NCBI RefSeq assembly: GCF_009765985.1
Contig: NZ_LMUM01000037.1
Span: 256,113 to 320,112 of the forward strand
Direction of reading: 5' to 3'
Source of the DNA: Acidobacterium sp. S8
GTDB lineage: Bacteria > Acidobacteriota > Terriglobia > Terriglobales > Acidobacteriaceae
Length of the DNA stretch: 64,000 nucleotides
Shown here: one piece after another, positions 8,115 through 17,082 of the stretch
How the letters are laid out: each line of letters starts with the position of its first letter
Numbering within the stretch: the stretch's first letter is position 1
Program-made: the position numbers and the translations under genes
The notes under the pieces: model-generated
What the model saw: only the letters and a program-made list of their open reading frames with translations
What the model was told of the DNA's origin: nothing
Database searches by the model: none

Positions 8115-9380
8115 TTACGCATAGATGCCGCGCTGCTTGATGGTAAAGGCTACGCGATCAATCGCCAGCATGTAGGCTGCAATGCGGTTATTGACGCCAT
8201 GGGCCTCAGAGTAGCGGACGACAGCATCGAAGCTTTCGGCCAGGATGCTCTCCAGCTGCTCGTTGATGAAGGCCTCCTTCCAGAAGTAGCCCTGACGATC
8301 CTGCACCCATTCAAAGTAGGAGGCCGTGACACCACCCGCGTTCGCCAGGATGTCCGGAATAATGAACACCTTTTTGTCGGCGAGAATTTCGTCAGCAACC
8401 GCGGTTGTCGGGCCGTTGGCGCCTTCGCAGATCACGCGAGCCTTAATGCGATCGGCATTGCGGCTGGTGATGACGTTTTCGGTCGCAGCGGGAATCAGGA
8501 TTTCGCAGTCAGCTGTCAGCAGTTCGTGCGTGTCATAGGCCTCTGCACCCTTGAAGCCGAGGACAGTGCCGTTGCGCTGGCGGTGCTCAAGAAGAGAGCA
8601 GATGTCGATGCCGTTCGGGTTGAACAGGCCGCCATCGTATTCTGCGATGCCGATAATCTTGTAGCCCTTGTCGCGAAGAAGATTCGCGGCATTCGAGCCG
8701 ACATTGCCAAAGCCCTGAATAATGACCCTGCAGCCATCGAAAGACATCTGAAGATATTTGAGCGCCTCGTCGCACATCACGCTGATGCCGCGACCGGTGG
8801 CTTCGCGGCGTCCACGCGATCCGCCAATGTTCAGTGGCTTGCCGGTCACAACGCTGGTCACCGTCTGACGCTGATGCATGGAATAGGTATCCATCATCCA
8901 CGCCATAGTCTGCTCGTTGGTGCCCATGTCCGGAGCAGGTACATCTTTTTCCGGTCCGATGAATTCGATGATCTCGGCGGTGTAGCGGCGCGTCATGCGC
9001 TCCAGCTCGCCCATCGACATTTTTTTAGGATCGCAAATCACGCCGCCCTTTGCGCCGCCGAAGGGGATATTCACCACGGCGCATTTCCACGTCATCCAGC
9101 TTGCCAGTGCGCGCACTTCGTCGAGCGATACGTCCGGCGAGTAGCGAATGCCGCCCTTACCGGGACCGCGAGCCTGCGAGTGCAGCACACGGAAGCCGGT
9201 AAACATCTCAATTCGGCCATCATCCATGCTTACGGGGAAATGCACGATAATCTCGCGCGAAGGATGCCGCAGTACACGCCATAAACCTTCATCCAGATTC
9301 AGCTTGCGTGCCGCGAAGTCAAACCGAGCAGCCTGTGCTTCCCAGGGATTAATCTCCTGCTCGAGGGTTATTGTAGCCAT
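8115..9380 (-). CDS. gdhA: Glu/Leu/Phe/Val dehydrogenase (glutamate dehydrogenase)
   Basis: A 421-residue enzyme that interconverts glutamate with 2-oxoglutarate and ammonia. [18 protein letters not shown] (near 72) and [17 protein letters not shown] (near 107, with the catalytic Lys) are the substrate-side signatures. [19 protein letters not shown] follows, and the Rossmann coenzyme domain carries [13 protein letters not shown] near 220. The length is that of the short hexameric class. Coenzyme specificity is not decided here, although the acidic E after the second beta strand (IGIAEYDGG) would suit NAD. The ATG at 9380 has AGGGAGAG upstream. It is a single-gene unit closed by the terminator at 8072-8100. 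Confidence 0.93.
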   Translation of the reverse strand: MATITLEQEINPWEAQAARFDFAARKLNLDEGLWRVLRHPSREIIVHFPVSMDDGRIEMFTGFRVLHSQARGPGKGGIRYSPDVSLDEVRALASWMTWKCAVVNIPFGGAKGGVICDPKKMSMGELERMTRRYTAEIIEFIGPEKDVPAPDMGTNEQTMAWMMDTYSMHQRQTVTSVVTGKPLNIGGSRGRREATGRGISVMCDEALKYLQMSFDGCRVIIQGFGNVGSNAANLLRDKGYKIIGIAEYDGGLFNPNGIDICSLLEHRQRNGTVLGFKGAEAYDTHELLTADCEILIPAATENVITSRNADRIKARVICEGANGPTTAVADEILADKKVFIIPDILANAGGVTASYFEWVQDRQGYFWKEAFINEQLESILAESFDAVVRYSEAHGVNNRIAAYMLAIDRVAFTIKQRGIYA

Positions 9381-9443
9381 ACCAAACCATCTCTCCCTTT
9401 CGACCGATTCTCCGCTTATTGCGTGAGTAGAGCGTCAATTTCT

Positions 9444-9476
9444 GCATGCAAATTACGGTCATTTCGGCATGCAAAT
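9444..9476. promoter_or_regulatory. Direct repeat GCATGCAAAT x2 upstream of gdhA, candidate regulator site
   Basis: Two identical 10-mers, GCATGCAAAT, at 9444-9453 and 9467-9476, offset by 23 bp (about two helical turns), 64 to 96 bases upstream of the gdhA start. Each contains the palindrome GCATGC. The protein that would bind is unknown. Confidence 0.4.
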
Positions 9477-9563
9477 GACATACATTTGACCCATATTTGC
9501 AGGAAAACATGCGAATCCGGCCAAACTCACCGAGTATAGGCTTCGGTAGAGCACCTCGCAAGC

Positions 9564-9591
9564 TTGATCGACACGGCTGGGAGGGTATATA
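9564..9591 (+). promoter_or_regulatory. Putative sigma-70 promoter for trpE
   Basis: TTGATC (9564-9569) and TATATA (9586-9591) are separated by 16 bases and lie about 105 bases before the trpE ATG, leaving a leader of roughly 95 nt. I saw no clear Trp-codon leader peptide in that leader. The call is by consensus only. Confidence 0.35.
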
Positions 9592-9695
9592 GCGTGGTTC
9601 CTGTTCCGCTGTTTTGAGCTATCTCCAAGGGCAGCAATTACATGGCTGAAGATACTCAACCCTGGCGATGTTTACGGTACGATAACCACTAAGCC

Positions 9696-11207
9696 ATGCC
9701 ATCGCACGAAACATCGCTGCCCAGCCGCTCCGAATTTCTGAAGCTCGCCCGCACCCACACCCTCGTGCCGCTTTACCGCACGCTGACCGCCGATCTCGAA
9801 ACGCCTGTGACCGCCTTTCTGCGCCTTGCGAACGATGAGCCAGAGTGTTTTCTGCTGGAATCGGTCGAAAACGGCGAAAAGATTGGCCGCTATACGTTTA
9901 TCGGCATCCGGCCCTTCCGCAAGATAGTTTCGCGTGGCCAGTCCATTGAAATCACCGAAAATGGCAAGCTGCGTCGGATAGAAGGCGACATCTTCGCTCT
10001 GTGGAAAGAGCTGATGACCAGTCACAAACCAGCGCGCATCGCCGGATTGCCGCCATTTACTGCCGGAGCTGTCGGATTTTTCGCCTATGATGCCGTGCGG
10101 CAGATCGAGCGGCTCCCGGAAACGACGGAAGACGATCTCGGCCTCCCCGATGTCTGCCTCATGTTCTTCCACGAAGTGCTGGCCTTCGATCACATTCGCA
10201 AAGAAATGCTGCTCATCGCTACCGCCGATGTCTCGCAGCAGAAGCCGGAGCGCGCCTATTCTGACGCAATCAAGCGTCTCGACCGGCTGGAAAAACGCCT
10301 CGCTGTGCCCCTTCCGAAGCTGAAACAAAAGAAAGTCGGCGGCAAGCTTAAACTCGATTCTCAAACGCGCAAAAAAGATTTCTATAAAGCTGTCGAACAG
10401 GCCAAGGAATACATCGCGGCTGGAGACGTTTTTCAGGTGGTGCTCTCGCAGCGATTTGATGTGGAGACAGGTGTTGATCCCTTCTCGGTCTATCGCGCAC
10501 TCCGTATCGTGAATCCCTCGCCGTATCTCTATTTCCTGCGCATGGGCACCAAAAAACCCGGCGCCCGCGGTTCAGATGTTGTCACGCAGATCGCCGGCTC
10601 CTCGCCGGAGCTGCTGGTTCGCGTCAACCAGGGACGCATCCAGTACCGTCCGATTGCCGGAACCCGTCCACGCGGCGCAAGCGAAGAAGACGATCTGCGC
10701 GTAGCCCAGGAGATGCTGCATGACGAAAAAGAACGCGCCGAGCATGTGATGCTTGTCGATTTGGGCCGCAATGATGTCGGCCGCGTCAGCGAATACGGTT
10801 CGGTCGAAGTGAAGGAATTGATGACGGTCGAGCGCTACTCGCACGTCATGCACATCGTCAGCGGCATCGAGGGCAAGCTTCGCCCCGAATTGCATGCTGT
10901 CGATGCTTTCCGCGCCTGCTTTCCTGCAGGAACCCTCAGCGGCGCTCCAAAAGTTCGCGCGATGGAGATCATTGAGGAACTGGAGCCGACACGTCGCGGT
11001 ATCTATGGCGGCAGCGTCCTCTACGCTGACTACTCCGGCAATCTGGATTCGTGCATCGCCATTCGCACCCTGCTGCAGCAAGGCAAACAGGGATATATCC
11101 AGGCCGGAGCTGGTATCGTGGCAGACTCCGTTCCGGAAAAAGAGTTTGAGGAATCGGTCAATAAATCGCGCGCTGTGGTGCGTGCGATTGAACGCGCCCG
11201 CAGATAG
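9696..11207 (+). CDS. trpE: Anthranilate synthase component I
   Basis: A 503-residue enzyme that converts chorismate to anthranilate with ammonia supplied by TrpG, the first step of tryptophan synthesis. ECFLLESVENGEKIGRYTFI near residue 50 carries the LLES tryptophan-binding motif, so feedback inhibition is expected. The chorismate-binding domain shows AGDVFQVVLSQRF, IAGSSPELL, PIAGTRPRGA, DLGRNDVGRVS, FPAGTLSGAPKVRAMEIIEE and IQAGAGIVADSVPEKE in order. No trpG, trpD or other trp gene is adjacent, so this is a stand-alone trpE. The ATG at 9696 gives the full N-terminal domain, though the ribosome-binding site is poor. Confidence 0.95.
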   Translation: MPSHETSLPSRSEFLKLARTHTLVPLYRTLTADLETPVTAFLRLANDEPECFLLESVENGEKIGRYTFIGIRPFRKIVSRGQSIEITENGKLRRIEGDIFALWKELMTSHKPARIAGLPPFTAGAVGFFAYDAVRQIERLPETTEDDLGLPDVCLMFFHEVLAFDHIRKEMLLIATADVSQQKPERAYSDAIKRLDRLEKRLAVPLPKLKQKKVGGKLKLDSQTRKKDFYKAVEQAKEYIAAGDVFQVVLSQRFDVETGVDPFSVYRALRIVNPSPYLYFLRMGTKKPGARGSDVVTQIAGSSPELLVRVNQGRIQYRPIAGTRPRGASEEDDLRVAQEMLHDEKERAEHVMLVDLGRNDVGRVSEYGSVEVKELMTVERYSHVMHIVSGIEGKLRPELHAVDAFRACFPAGTLSGAPKVRAMEIIEELEPTRRGIYGGSVLYADYSGNLDSCIAIRTLLQQGKQGYIQAGAGIVADSVPEKEFEESVNKSRAVVRAIERARR

Positions 11208-11234
11208 CTTCAGACTGCCATGCCAAGCCCGCTG

Positions 11235-11261
11235 CAGCCTGATTGCTTGAAAATCAGGCTG
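11235..11261. terminator. Hairpin between convergent trpE and lycopene-cyclase-domain gene
   Basis: Perfect 10-bp arms CAGCCTGATT (11235-11244) and AATCAGGCTG (11252-11261) with a seven-base loop. It overlaps the stop codon of the minus-strand gene (11254-11256) and lies about 30 bases past the trpE stop. No U-run follows on either strand, so termination is likely but unproven. Confidence 0.45.
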
Positions 11262-12189
11262 CCGATCTTCTTCCCGACAGTGCGTGCCATAACTTCTTTC
11301 CCGAAGCCTTCCAGCGTCTCACGATTTCATAGACGATGACAGTCGCATATGTCACTGCGACCCATAAAAATACCTCCTCGATCGGGAGGCGTGACCACGC
11401 AGTGATGCGGACGCCAAGCATCTGCTCATCGCGAAAGTTCCACCAGCCGTAAGGAAGAGCGAGTGTTACCTCCCACAGCAGGCTGATAAGAACGACCATG
11501 AACATGGTCAGGCTGAATGCCCGCCAGTTAATGACAGGCCGCGCTGTCGGCAGGAACAGGGAAGAGGGAAGCAGCGCGCCGAGAACAAGAAATGTGAAGT
11601 AGCCGGGGAATCCCGGACCGCCGAAATTGCGCTTGTAAAGAATGCCTGCCAGTACGAGAAAAATCGCCAGCGTTACAGATTGCGGATGGAACCGGAACAG
11701 ACGTTCGAAATTAATTCTATTGGCGTCGTTATCTGGAACGCTGTAAGCGTCGAGCCAGTACGCATCGAGCCATATATAGAGCAGAAGAATCGCGAGAAAG
11801 CCCGCGAAATAGAAAATGTACTCTTCGACCGGAACGCCTCCACCAAGTGCGGAGGCGCGAATACCGAGCGTCGCTCCCGCGTTTGGAAAATAAAAAAAAT
11901 ACCTGGCAAAGAAAAAGTCGAGACCCGCTCCGAGCGGGAAAAGCAGCCCGATCGTCCACCAGAAGGCTTTCTGGGAAACCCGGATTTCCTCCTGCGGAAA
12001 GAACCAGAAGGCAATGATGAATACCGGCAGGATGAACAGGAGAAGACTAACGGTATATCCGTATGGCGTGGGAGCAGGCGCCGGTCCGCGAACTGTGTGT
12101 AACGTGATCGCTGCCGGCGCAGCAATCAATCCGAACATGGCCAGCACCAGCCAGAAACTGGCGCGGGGCGACGGTGGAGATTTCCGCAT
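11254..12189 (-). CDS. Lycopene cyclase domain (CrtYc/d, CarR-like) membrane protein
   Basis: About 311 residues with some seven transmembrane segments. It carries two copies of the PxEE-type motif of heterodimeric/CarR-type lycopene beta-cyclases: GGVPVEEYIFYFAGF in the first half and RLPIEEVFLWVAVTYATVIV in the second. The protein thus looks like a fused CrtYc-CrtYd pair, which closes the ends of lycopene to beta-ionone rings in the membrane. No crtB, crtI or crtE lies nearby, but ispD of the isoprenoid precursor pathway is directly upstream on the same strand. The ATG at 12189 has GAGG at a spacing of seven; an in-frame start 15 codons earlier lacks one. The activity on lycopene is inferred from family only. 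Confidence 0.75.
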   Translation of the reverse strand: MRKSPPSPRASFWLVLAMFGLIAAPAAITLHTVRGPAPAPTPYGYTVSLLLFILPVFIIAFWFFPQEEIRVSQKAFWWTIGLLFPLGAGLDFFFARYFFYFPNAGATLGIRASALGGGVPVEEYIFYFAGFLAILLLYIWLDAYWLDAYSVPDNDANRINFERLFRFHPQSVTLAIFLVLAGILYKRNFGGPGFPGYFTFLVLGALLPSSLFLPTARPVINWRAFSLTMFMVVLISLLWEVTLALPYGWWNFRDEQMLGVRITAWSRLPIEEVFLWVAVTYATVIVYEIVRRWKASGKKLWHALSGRRSAA

Positions 12190-12293
12190 AGCTAATCCTC
12201 GAAGGGAGCCTGCTTCATGGTGTAACAGGTTCAAGCCCGGATCACGGAAATTCTATGGATTTTGCTGCGGCGTTGTTTGAGCGCCGCTTGCCG

Positions 12294-13019
12294 TCAGCGA
12301 TGCAGCGCGGCGGTCCGCTGCAGATAAAACTCCGCCAGCTCAAGATCGCCAGGCTGCGTGATCTTCAGATTGGTTGAAGAGCCCGCGACGACAGCTACCG
12401 GCGAGCCTGCCCGTTCGACGATGCTCGATTCATCGGTTCCGGTGAACCCGTCGGCTGTGGCTTCCGCAAAGGCTCGTCTCAGCAGTCCGCAACGGAAACC
12501 CTGTGGGGTCTGCGCCTGCACAATATATTCGCGCGGAATCGTAGCAGTGATGATGGCCCCGTCGGCGGTGCGTTCTACCTGCTTGATCGTATCCACAGCG
12601 GGCAATCCGACGATGGCGGCGTCGTGCTTTTCCACGGCTTCAATGGTGCGGGTAATGGTGGCCGGATCGATCAGCGGGCGCACCGCGTCATGGACCAGCA
12701 CGATATCGTTATCGTCGCAGTCGAGTGCATTCAGAGCATTGGCAACGCTCTCCTGACGCGTGTCGCCTCCTGTCACAATCTGCACCTTGTCTGCGAAGCC
12801 ATATTCTGAAACCTGTGCTTCCACGCGCTCACGTTCATTCGCGCGCACCGAAACATAGATCGTGCTGACTTTTGGGACCTGGGCAAAGGCTCGCAAACTG
12901 TGAATCAGGATAGGGACGCCTGCCAGTTCAAGAAACTGTTTCGGCGCAGCTGTGGAATGATGGCCCGCCGACATGCGCGTACCGAGTCCGGCTGCTGGAA
13001 GAATGATAAAAACCCGCAT
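12294..13019 (-). CDS. ispD: 2-C-methyl-D-erythritol 4-phosphate cytidylyltransferase
   Basis: About 241 residues. It catalyses the CTP-dependent third step of the MEP isoprenoid pathway. The nucleotide-binding N-terminus LPAAGLGTRMSAG is followed by PKQFLELAGVPILIHSLRAF, then VLVHDAVRPLI and the AQTPQGFR segment near 170, all characteristic of IspD. There is no fused IspF domain. The ATG at 13019 was preferred over a TTG two codons upstream because MRVFIILPAAG is the usual start. A small GC hairpin (12267-12287) lies just past the stop but has no U-run. Cotranscription with the downstream cyclase-domain gene is possible across the 104-base gap. Confidence 0.93.
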   Translation of the reverse strand: MRVFIILPAAGLGTRMSAGHHSTAAPKQFLELAGVPILIHSLRAFAQVPKVSTIYVSVRANERERVEAQVSEYGFADKVQIVTGGDTRQESVANALNALDCDDNDIVLVHDAVRPLIDPATITRTIEAVEKHDAAIVGLPAVDTIKQVERTADGAIITATIPREYIVQAQTPQGFRCGLLRRAFAEATADGFTGTDESSIVERAGSPVAVVAGSSTNLKITQPGDLELAEFYLQRTAALHR

Positions 13020-13136
13020 AAACAATCGGAGTATACAGGAAATAGTTGTCGCTGCGAGACTTAGGCAGCCTCAGGCCGATGGCCTGCAGTACACTGGGAC
13101 GGTTCGCCGGAAAACGTTCTCCAGGAGAAAATGCCG

Positions 13137-14501
13137 ATGATCCATCGTCTTCGCATGTGCGGTTTACTACTCATAATCGCCGCCACGACCTGTTCCTTCG
13201 CCCAGAGCCATGAAAAATTGATTGCACCCACGCCGCCCATGGGATGGAATAGCTGGGACTCTTACGGCCTTACTATCACCGAAAATCAGTTCAAGGCCAA
13301 CGTTGACTGGTTCAATCAGCACCTCAAGCCATACGGCTGGCAATACGTCGTCATCGACGAAGGCTGGTATCTGCAGCATCCTGAAAATGCAGGAACCAAA
13401 GGTGCAGACCAGGGCTACACTCTGGACTCGAATGGCCGTTACTTGCCTGCGCCAAACCGCTTTTCATCGAGCAACGGAGACGCCGGGCTGAAAGCCCTCG
13501 GCGATTACGTCCACTCCTTAGGATTGAAATTCGGCATCCATATAATCCGCGGCATCCCCAAAGAGGCAGTCGAGAAAAACCTGCCCATTGCTGGCTCATC
13601 GTTTCACGCAGCCGACGCAGCGAACACGTCAGATCTCTGCCGCTGGAATCCAGACAACTATGGACTCAAAGCCAATGCCGCCGGCCAGGCTTATTACGAT
13701 TCGCTTGGCAAACTCTATGCCAGCTGGGGACTCGATTTCGTCAAGGTAGACTGCATCTCCGCACCCTATGACGCCGACGAGATTCACATGATGAGTGCAG
13801 CCCTCAGGAAGAGCGGTCGCGATATTGCCCTCAGCCTCTCGCCCGGTCCAACTCCCATCGAGCAAGCCGACGACGTGCGCAAGTACGCGCAACTCTGGCG
13901 CATCTCTGACGACTTCTGGGATGTTTGGAAGAAACCCGAAGGCGACACCAGCAATTTTCCGCAATCGCTTACCCGCCAGTTCGACAAGCTCGCACAATGG
14001 TCGCCGCACGTAGAACCCGGCCACTGGCCTGACGCCGACATGCTGCCCCTCGGCTATCTCGGACCGAAGCCCGGCTGGGGCAATCCAAGACATTCCCGCT
14101 TCACTCAGGACGAAGCGCGCACCCTCATCACCTTATGGTCCATCGCCCGTTCTCCCTTAATCCTCGGTGCGAACCTCACGCAGATGGACAGATCCACTGA
14201 ATCGTTGCTAACCGATCCGGAAATCATCGCCGTCGATCAGCACTCGAGCGGCAATAAGCCTGTGCTACAGACGCCGACCACTGTTGTATGGACAGCCCAC
14301 GGCGCGCAGGGCGAGCAATACATTGCTGTCTTCAACCTGAGCGATTCGCAGCAGCCAATTTCCTATGGCTGGAAAGAAGTGGGCCTGTCTGGGAGCAGTT
14401 ATCGCACGCGCGATTTATGGCTGAAAAAGGACCTGGGTTCAGCGTCAGCCCTCAAAGTGACGCTGGCTCCGCACGCTTCAGTCTTGTATTCCGTCAAGTG
14501 A
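13137..14501 (+). CDS. Secreted GH27 alpha-galactosidase-like glycoside hydrolase
   Basis: About 454 residues with an N-terminal signal peptide ending near CSFAQS. The GH27 barrel opens with PTPPMGWNSWDSYG, continues with VVIDEGWYL, and shows the nucleophile Asp in LDFVKVDCISAPYDADE and the acid/base Asp in LWRISDDFWDVW. ARSPLILGANL and a C-terminal beta domain follow as in the family. It probably releases terminal alpha-galactose (or a related sugar such as beta-L-arabinopyranose) from plant polysaccharides in the periplasm or outside. AGGAG at 13123-13127 is nine bases from the ATG at 13137 and too close to the ATG at 13131, so 13137 was chosen. The gene stands alone. Confidence 0.88.
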   Translation: MIHRLRMCGLLLIIAATTCSFAQSHEKLIAPTPPMGWNSWDSYGLTITENQFKANVDWFNQHLKPYGWQYVVIDEGWYLQHPENAGTKGADQGYTLDSNGRYLPAPNRFSSSNGDAGLKALGDYVHSLGLKFGIHIIRGIPKEAVEKNLPIAGSSFHAADAANTSDLCRWNPDNYGLKANAAGQAYYDSLGKLYASWGLDFVKVDCISAPYDADEIHMMSAALRKSGRDIALSLSPGPTPIEQADDVRKYAQLWRISDDFWDVWKKPEGDTSNFPQSLTRQFDKLAQWSPHVEPGHWPDADMLPLGYLGPKPGWGNPRHSRFTQDEARTLITLWSIARSPLILGANLTQMDRSTESLLTDPEIIAVDQHSSGNKPVLQTPTTVVWTAHGAQGEQYIAVFNLSDSQQPISYGWKEVGLSGSSYRTRDLWLKKDLGSASALKVTLAPHASVLYSVK

Positions 14502-14524
14502 AGGCTTAGTGCTAAGAAAAATGG

Positions 14525-14573
14525 CCGTCATTCTGAGCCGCAGGCGAAGAATCTCCTGATCGCCTGCGCTCAG
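14525..14573. repeat. Dispersed palindromic repeat, copy 1
   Basis: Core CCGTCATTCTGAG followed by a long hairpin: CTGAGCCGCAGGCGA (14533-14547) pairs with TCGCCTGCGCTCAG (14560-14573) apart from one bulged base, with GAAGAATC in the loop region. It lies between the convergent stops of the alpha-galactosidase and guaA and may terminate both. Related copies are at 19780, 22009, 48885, 50446 and 60092. Confidence 0.7.
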
Positions 14574-14590
14574 CTAAAAGGACGGGCAAA

Positions 14591-16141
14591 TCATTCCCAC
14601 TCGATCGTGCCCGGCGGCTTCGACGTGATGTCATACACCACGCGATTGATCCCGCGAATCTCATTCACAATGCGGCTGGAAATCTTCTTCAACACTTCGT
14701 AAGGCAGCGGGACCCAGTCCGCCGTCATGCCATCTTCCGAGTGCACCGCGCGAACTGCGCAGGTGTAAGCATACGTTCGCTGATCGCCCATCACGCCCAC
14801 ACTCTTCACCGGCAGCAGCACCGCAAACGACTGCCAGATCTGCTGGTAAAGCCCGGCGGCCTTGATCTCGTGCACGACAATGTCGTCGGCCTCCTGCAGC
14901 AGCGCCACGCGCTCCGGCGTAATTTCGCCAAGAATGCGCACCGCAAGCCCCGGCCCGGGAAATGGCTGGCGTTGCAGAATGTCTTCCGGCATCTGCAGAT
15001 CGCGTCCGATGCGGCGCACCTCGTCCTTGAACAAATCGCGCAGAGGCTCAATGAGCTTCAGCTTCATCGTTTCCGGCAACCCGCCAACATTATGGTGACT
15101 CTTGATCGTCTGCGACGGTCCTTTGACAGATGACGACTCAATCACGTCCGGATAGAGCGTGCCCTGCACCAGCCAGTCCACACCGCCAGTGAGTTGCGAG
15201 ATGCGGTGAGCCTCGTCATCGAAGACGTTGATGAATTCGCTGCCGATAACCTTGCGCTTCGTCTCCGGATCGGTCACTCCCGCCAGCCGCGAAAGAAATC
15301 GTCCACTCGCATCCACCGCAACCAGATTCAGCCCAAGCTTCTCGCGCAGATTCTCCTGCACCTTGAAGAACTCATTCTTGCGCAGCACGCCGTTGTCCAC
15401 GAAAACGCACGTGAGCCGGTCGCCAATCGCACGATGCACGAGCACAGCCGCAACCGACGAATCGACCCCACCGGACAACGCGCAAATAGCGTGGCCATCG
15501 CCAACCTTCTCGCGAATCGCCGCAACCGTCGACTGGATAAAGTGCTCCGGCGTCCAATCGGCTTTCGCCTTGCATATATTGAATAAGAAGTTGCGCAGCA
15601 GCTCCGAGCCGTGGCGCGTGTGGTGCACTTCCGGATGAAACTGCACCGCCCAGATATTTCGCTCCGGATTAGCAATGCCCGCGACCGCGTTGCTGGTCTT
15701 CGCCGTCAGATGAAAACCCTGAGGTAACTCCAGCGCTTCGTCACCATGTGACATCCACACATGCAGATCGGTGGGCAGCCCTGCAAACAGCGGCGTCGCC
15801 GGATCCACGACCGAGACCTCGGCATGCCCGTATTCGCGCTTGTCAGCCGATCGAACCTTGCCGCCCAAATGATGCGCAATAAACTGCAGCCCATAGCAGA
15901 TGCCAAGCACCGGCTTGCCCAGACCAAGTACCGCAGGATCGGCCTTAGGCGCGTCCGCGTCATACACCGAGTTAGGGCCGCCCGAAAGAATGATGCCCAG
16001 CGGCTTGTAGCCTTCAATCTCAGCCAGCGTGGCAGTGCAGGGAAGTACAACGGAAAAGACGTTCTGCTCGCGGATGCGACGCGCAATCAGCTGCGTATAC
16101 TGCGAGCCAAAATCAAGGATGACGATCGACGATGTGTCCAC
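14591..16141 (-). CDS. guaA: GMP synthase (glutamine-hydrolysing)
   Basis: 516 residues. The enzyme aminates XMP to GMP. A class I glutamine amidotransferase domain comes first ([19 protein letters not shown] at the start; nucleophile Cys82 in [21 protein letters not shown] with the catalytic His and Glu). The ATP-pyrophosphatase domain follows with P-loop [14 protein letters not shown] near 220, and the dimerisation domain ends in the conserved [13 protein letters not shown]. It is the last gene of a minus-strand run nfo / leuS / membrane protein / guaA, starting nine bases after the previous stop. Confidence 0.97.
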   Translation of the reverse strand: MDTSSIVILDFGSQYTQLIARRIREQNVFSVVLPCTATLAEIEGYKPLGIILSGGPNSVYDADAPKADPAVLGLGKPVLGICYGLQFIAHHLGGKVRSADKREYGHAEVSVVDPATPLFAGLPTDLHVWMSHGDEALELPQGFHLTAKTSNAVAGIANPERNIWAVQFHPEVHHTRHGSELLRNFLFNICKAKADWTPEHFIQSTVAAIREKVGDGHAICALSGGVDSSVAAVLVHRAIGDRLTCVFVDNGVLRKNEFFKVQENLREKLGLNLVAVDASGRFLSRLAGVTDPETKRKVIGSEFINVFDDEAHRISQLTGGVDWLVQGTLYPDVIESSSVKGPSQTIKSHHNVGGLPETMKLKLIEPLRDLFKDEVRRIGRDLQMPEDILQRQPFPGPGLAVRILGEITPERVALLQEADDIVVHEIKAAGLYQQIWQSFAVLLPVKSVGVMGDQRTYAYTCAVRAVHSEDGMTADWVPLPYEVLKKISSRIVNEIRGINRVVYDITSKPPGTIEWE

Positions 16142-16149
16142 TCACCAGT

Positions 16150-17082
16150 TTACTTTGATGCCGCCGAAATTGGCGATGGATTCAATGGGGACTCTTTCCA
16201 CAAGCGCCAGAATCGGATGAAAGCCACCAGCCGCGCGACCTGGAAAAAGTCAGACGCCGCAAGATAAAGCACCGACACCAAAGTCCACCAGATGAACAGC
16301 GGCGGCCCCTGCATCACGGATGCGAAGGGAAGCGGCGTCGCCGAAAAAACCATCGCAAGCACAATCAGGGCAATCTTGATGATGCCCATCACCATGTTTA
16401 CTTCCACCAGCTTGCTGGTCAGCGGCCCGAGACGCACGCTGCGGTAAAGGGTCGCCGCGATGCCACGGTCTTCAAGCAGAGCAAGCAGCGGCGCTATCGA
16501 AAACACCCAGCTCAGCAAGCCCCACAACGTAAAAATCCCCAGCGAGAGGCAAATCACCAGTGCGCAGTAAAACACCAGGTTCGGCTCCGCACCCGAGAGC
16601 GTTGTATTGGCCGCCCAATGAATCGCCAAAAACCACAAGAGAAAGCTTCCGCCAAGCGCAATCACGCGCAGAAGTTGCAGCGCAATCATCCGCACCGGCC
16701 TTATCGGTAGCGTCGAATCATATCGCCGCAGTACCAGGTTGCGCCCGATCCCCGACGTGATCGACCACCCAATCGCGAGCAGCGGCAGCAGCCACAAAGC
16801 CGCATGCAGCACCGGCTGCCGCAGAATCGCATATACGTCCGCAATCGCAACCGCGCCGTGCATCGGGTCCTGCAGGGAAAAATCTTCGATGCCGGTTGCA
16901 CGAAGCTGGTCGGTAGTCGCCGCCAGAATACGCGCGCCCACCTGCCAGAGCAGCAGCAGCGCAGGCACGCCAAAGAGCCATCGCCACGCGACCTCAATGG
17001 CCAGCAGGGAAGGGCGCGACCAGCAGCCCGCTATCGTATGCACGAGTGACTGCGTGCCGCGCACGGCCTCTTTCTCTGCCAT
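16150..17082 (-). CDS. Conserved-looking multi-pass membrane protein, function unknown
   Basis: 310 residues with about six transmembrane helices: near 35, 95, 140, 175, 235 and 275. I do not recognise a named family. Its ATG overlaps the leuS stop (ATGA, shared bases around 17080-17084), so translation is probably coupled to leuS, and guaA follows nine bases after its stop. The tight coupling between two housekeeping genes argues that it is a real, expressed protein. The hydrophobic helices and scattered Arg in loops suggest an inner-membrane protein with no obvious catalytic motif. Confidence 0.75.
   Translation of the reverse strand: MAEKEAVRGTQSLVHTIAGCWSRPSLLAIEVAWRWLFGVPALLLLWQVGARILAATTDQLRATGIEDFSLQDPMHGAVAIADVYAILRQPVLHAALWLLPLLAIGWSITSGIGRNLVLRRYDSTLPIRPVRMIALQLLRVIALGGSFLLWFLAIHWAANTTLSGAEPNLVFYCALVICLSLGIFTLWGLLSWVFSIAPLLALLEDRGIAATLYRSVRLGPLTSKLVEVNMVMGIIKIALIVLAMVFSATPLPFASVMQGPPLFIWWTLVSVLYLAASDFFQVARLVAFIRFWRLWKESPLNPSPISAASK

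Larger units (their letters stand above)
9381..9695. other. Divergent regulatory region between gdhA and trpE
   Basis: 315 bases with no supportable gene. The gdhA side holds an exact direct repeat GCATGCAAAT at 9444-9453 and 9467-9476 and a looser copy (ACATGCGAAT) about 40 bases further on. The trpE side holds a sigma-70-like promoter. Both sets of signals fit a shared control region for two nitrogen/amino-acid genes. Confidence 0.55.

Noticed and set aside
8199-9284. 361-codon open frame antisense to gdhA
   Set aside because: gdhA has complete motifs; the antisense frame has no ribosome-binding site or recognisable domain.
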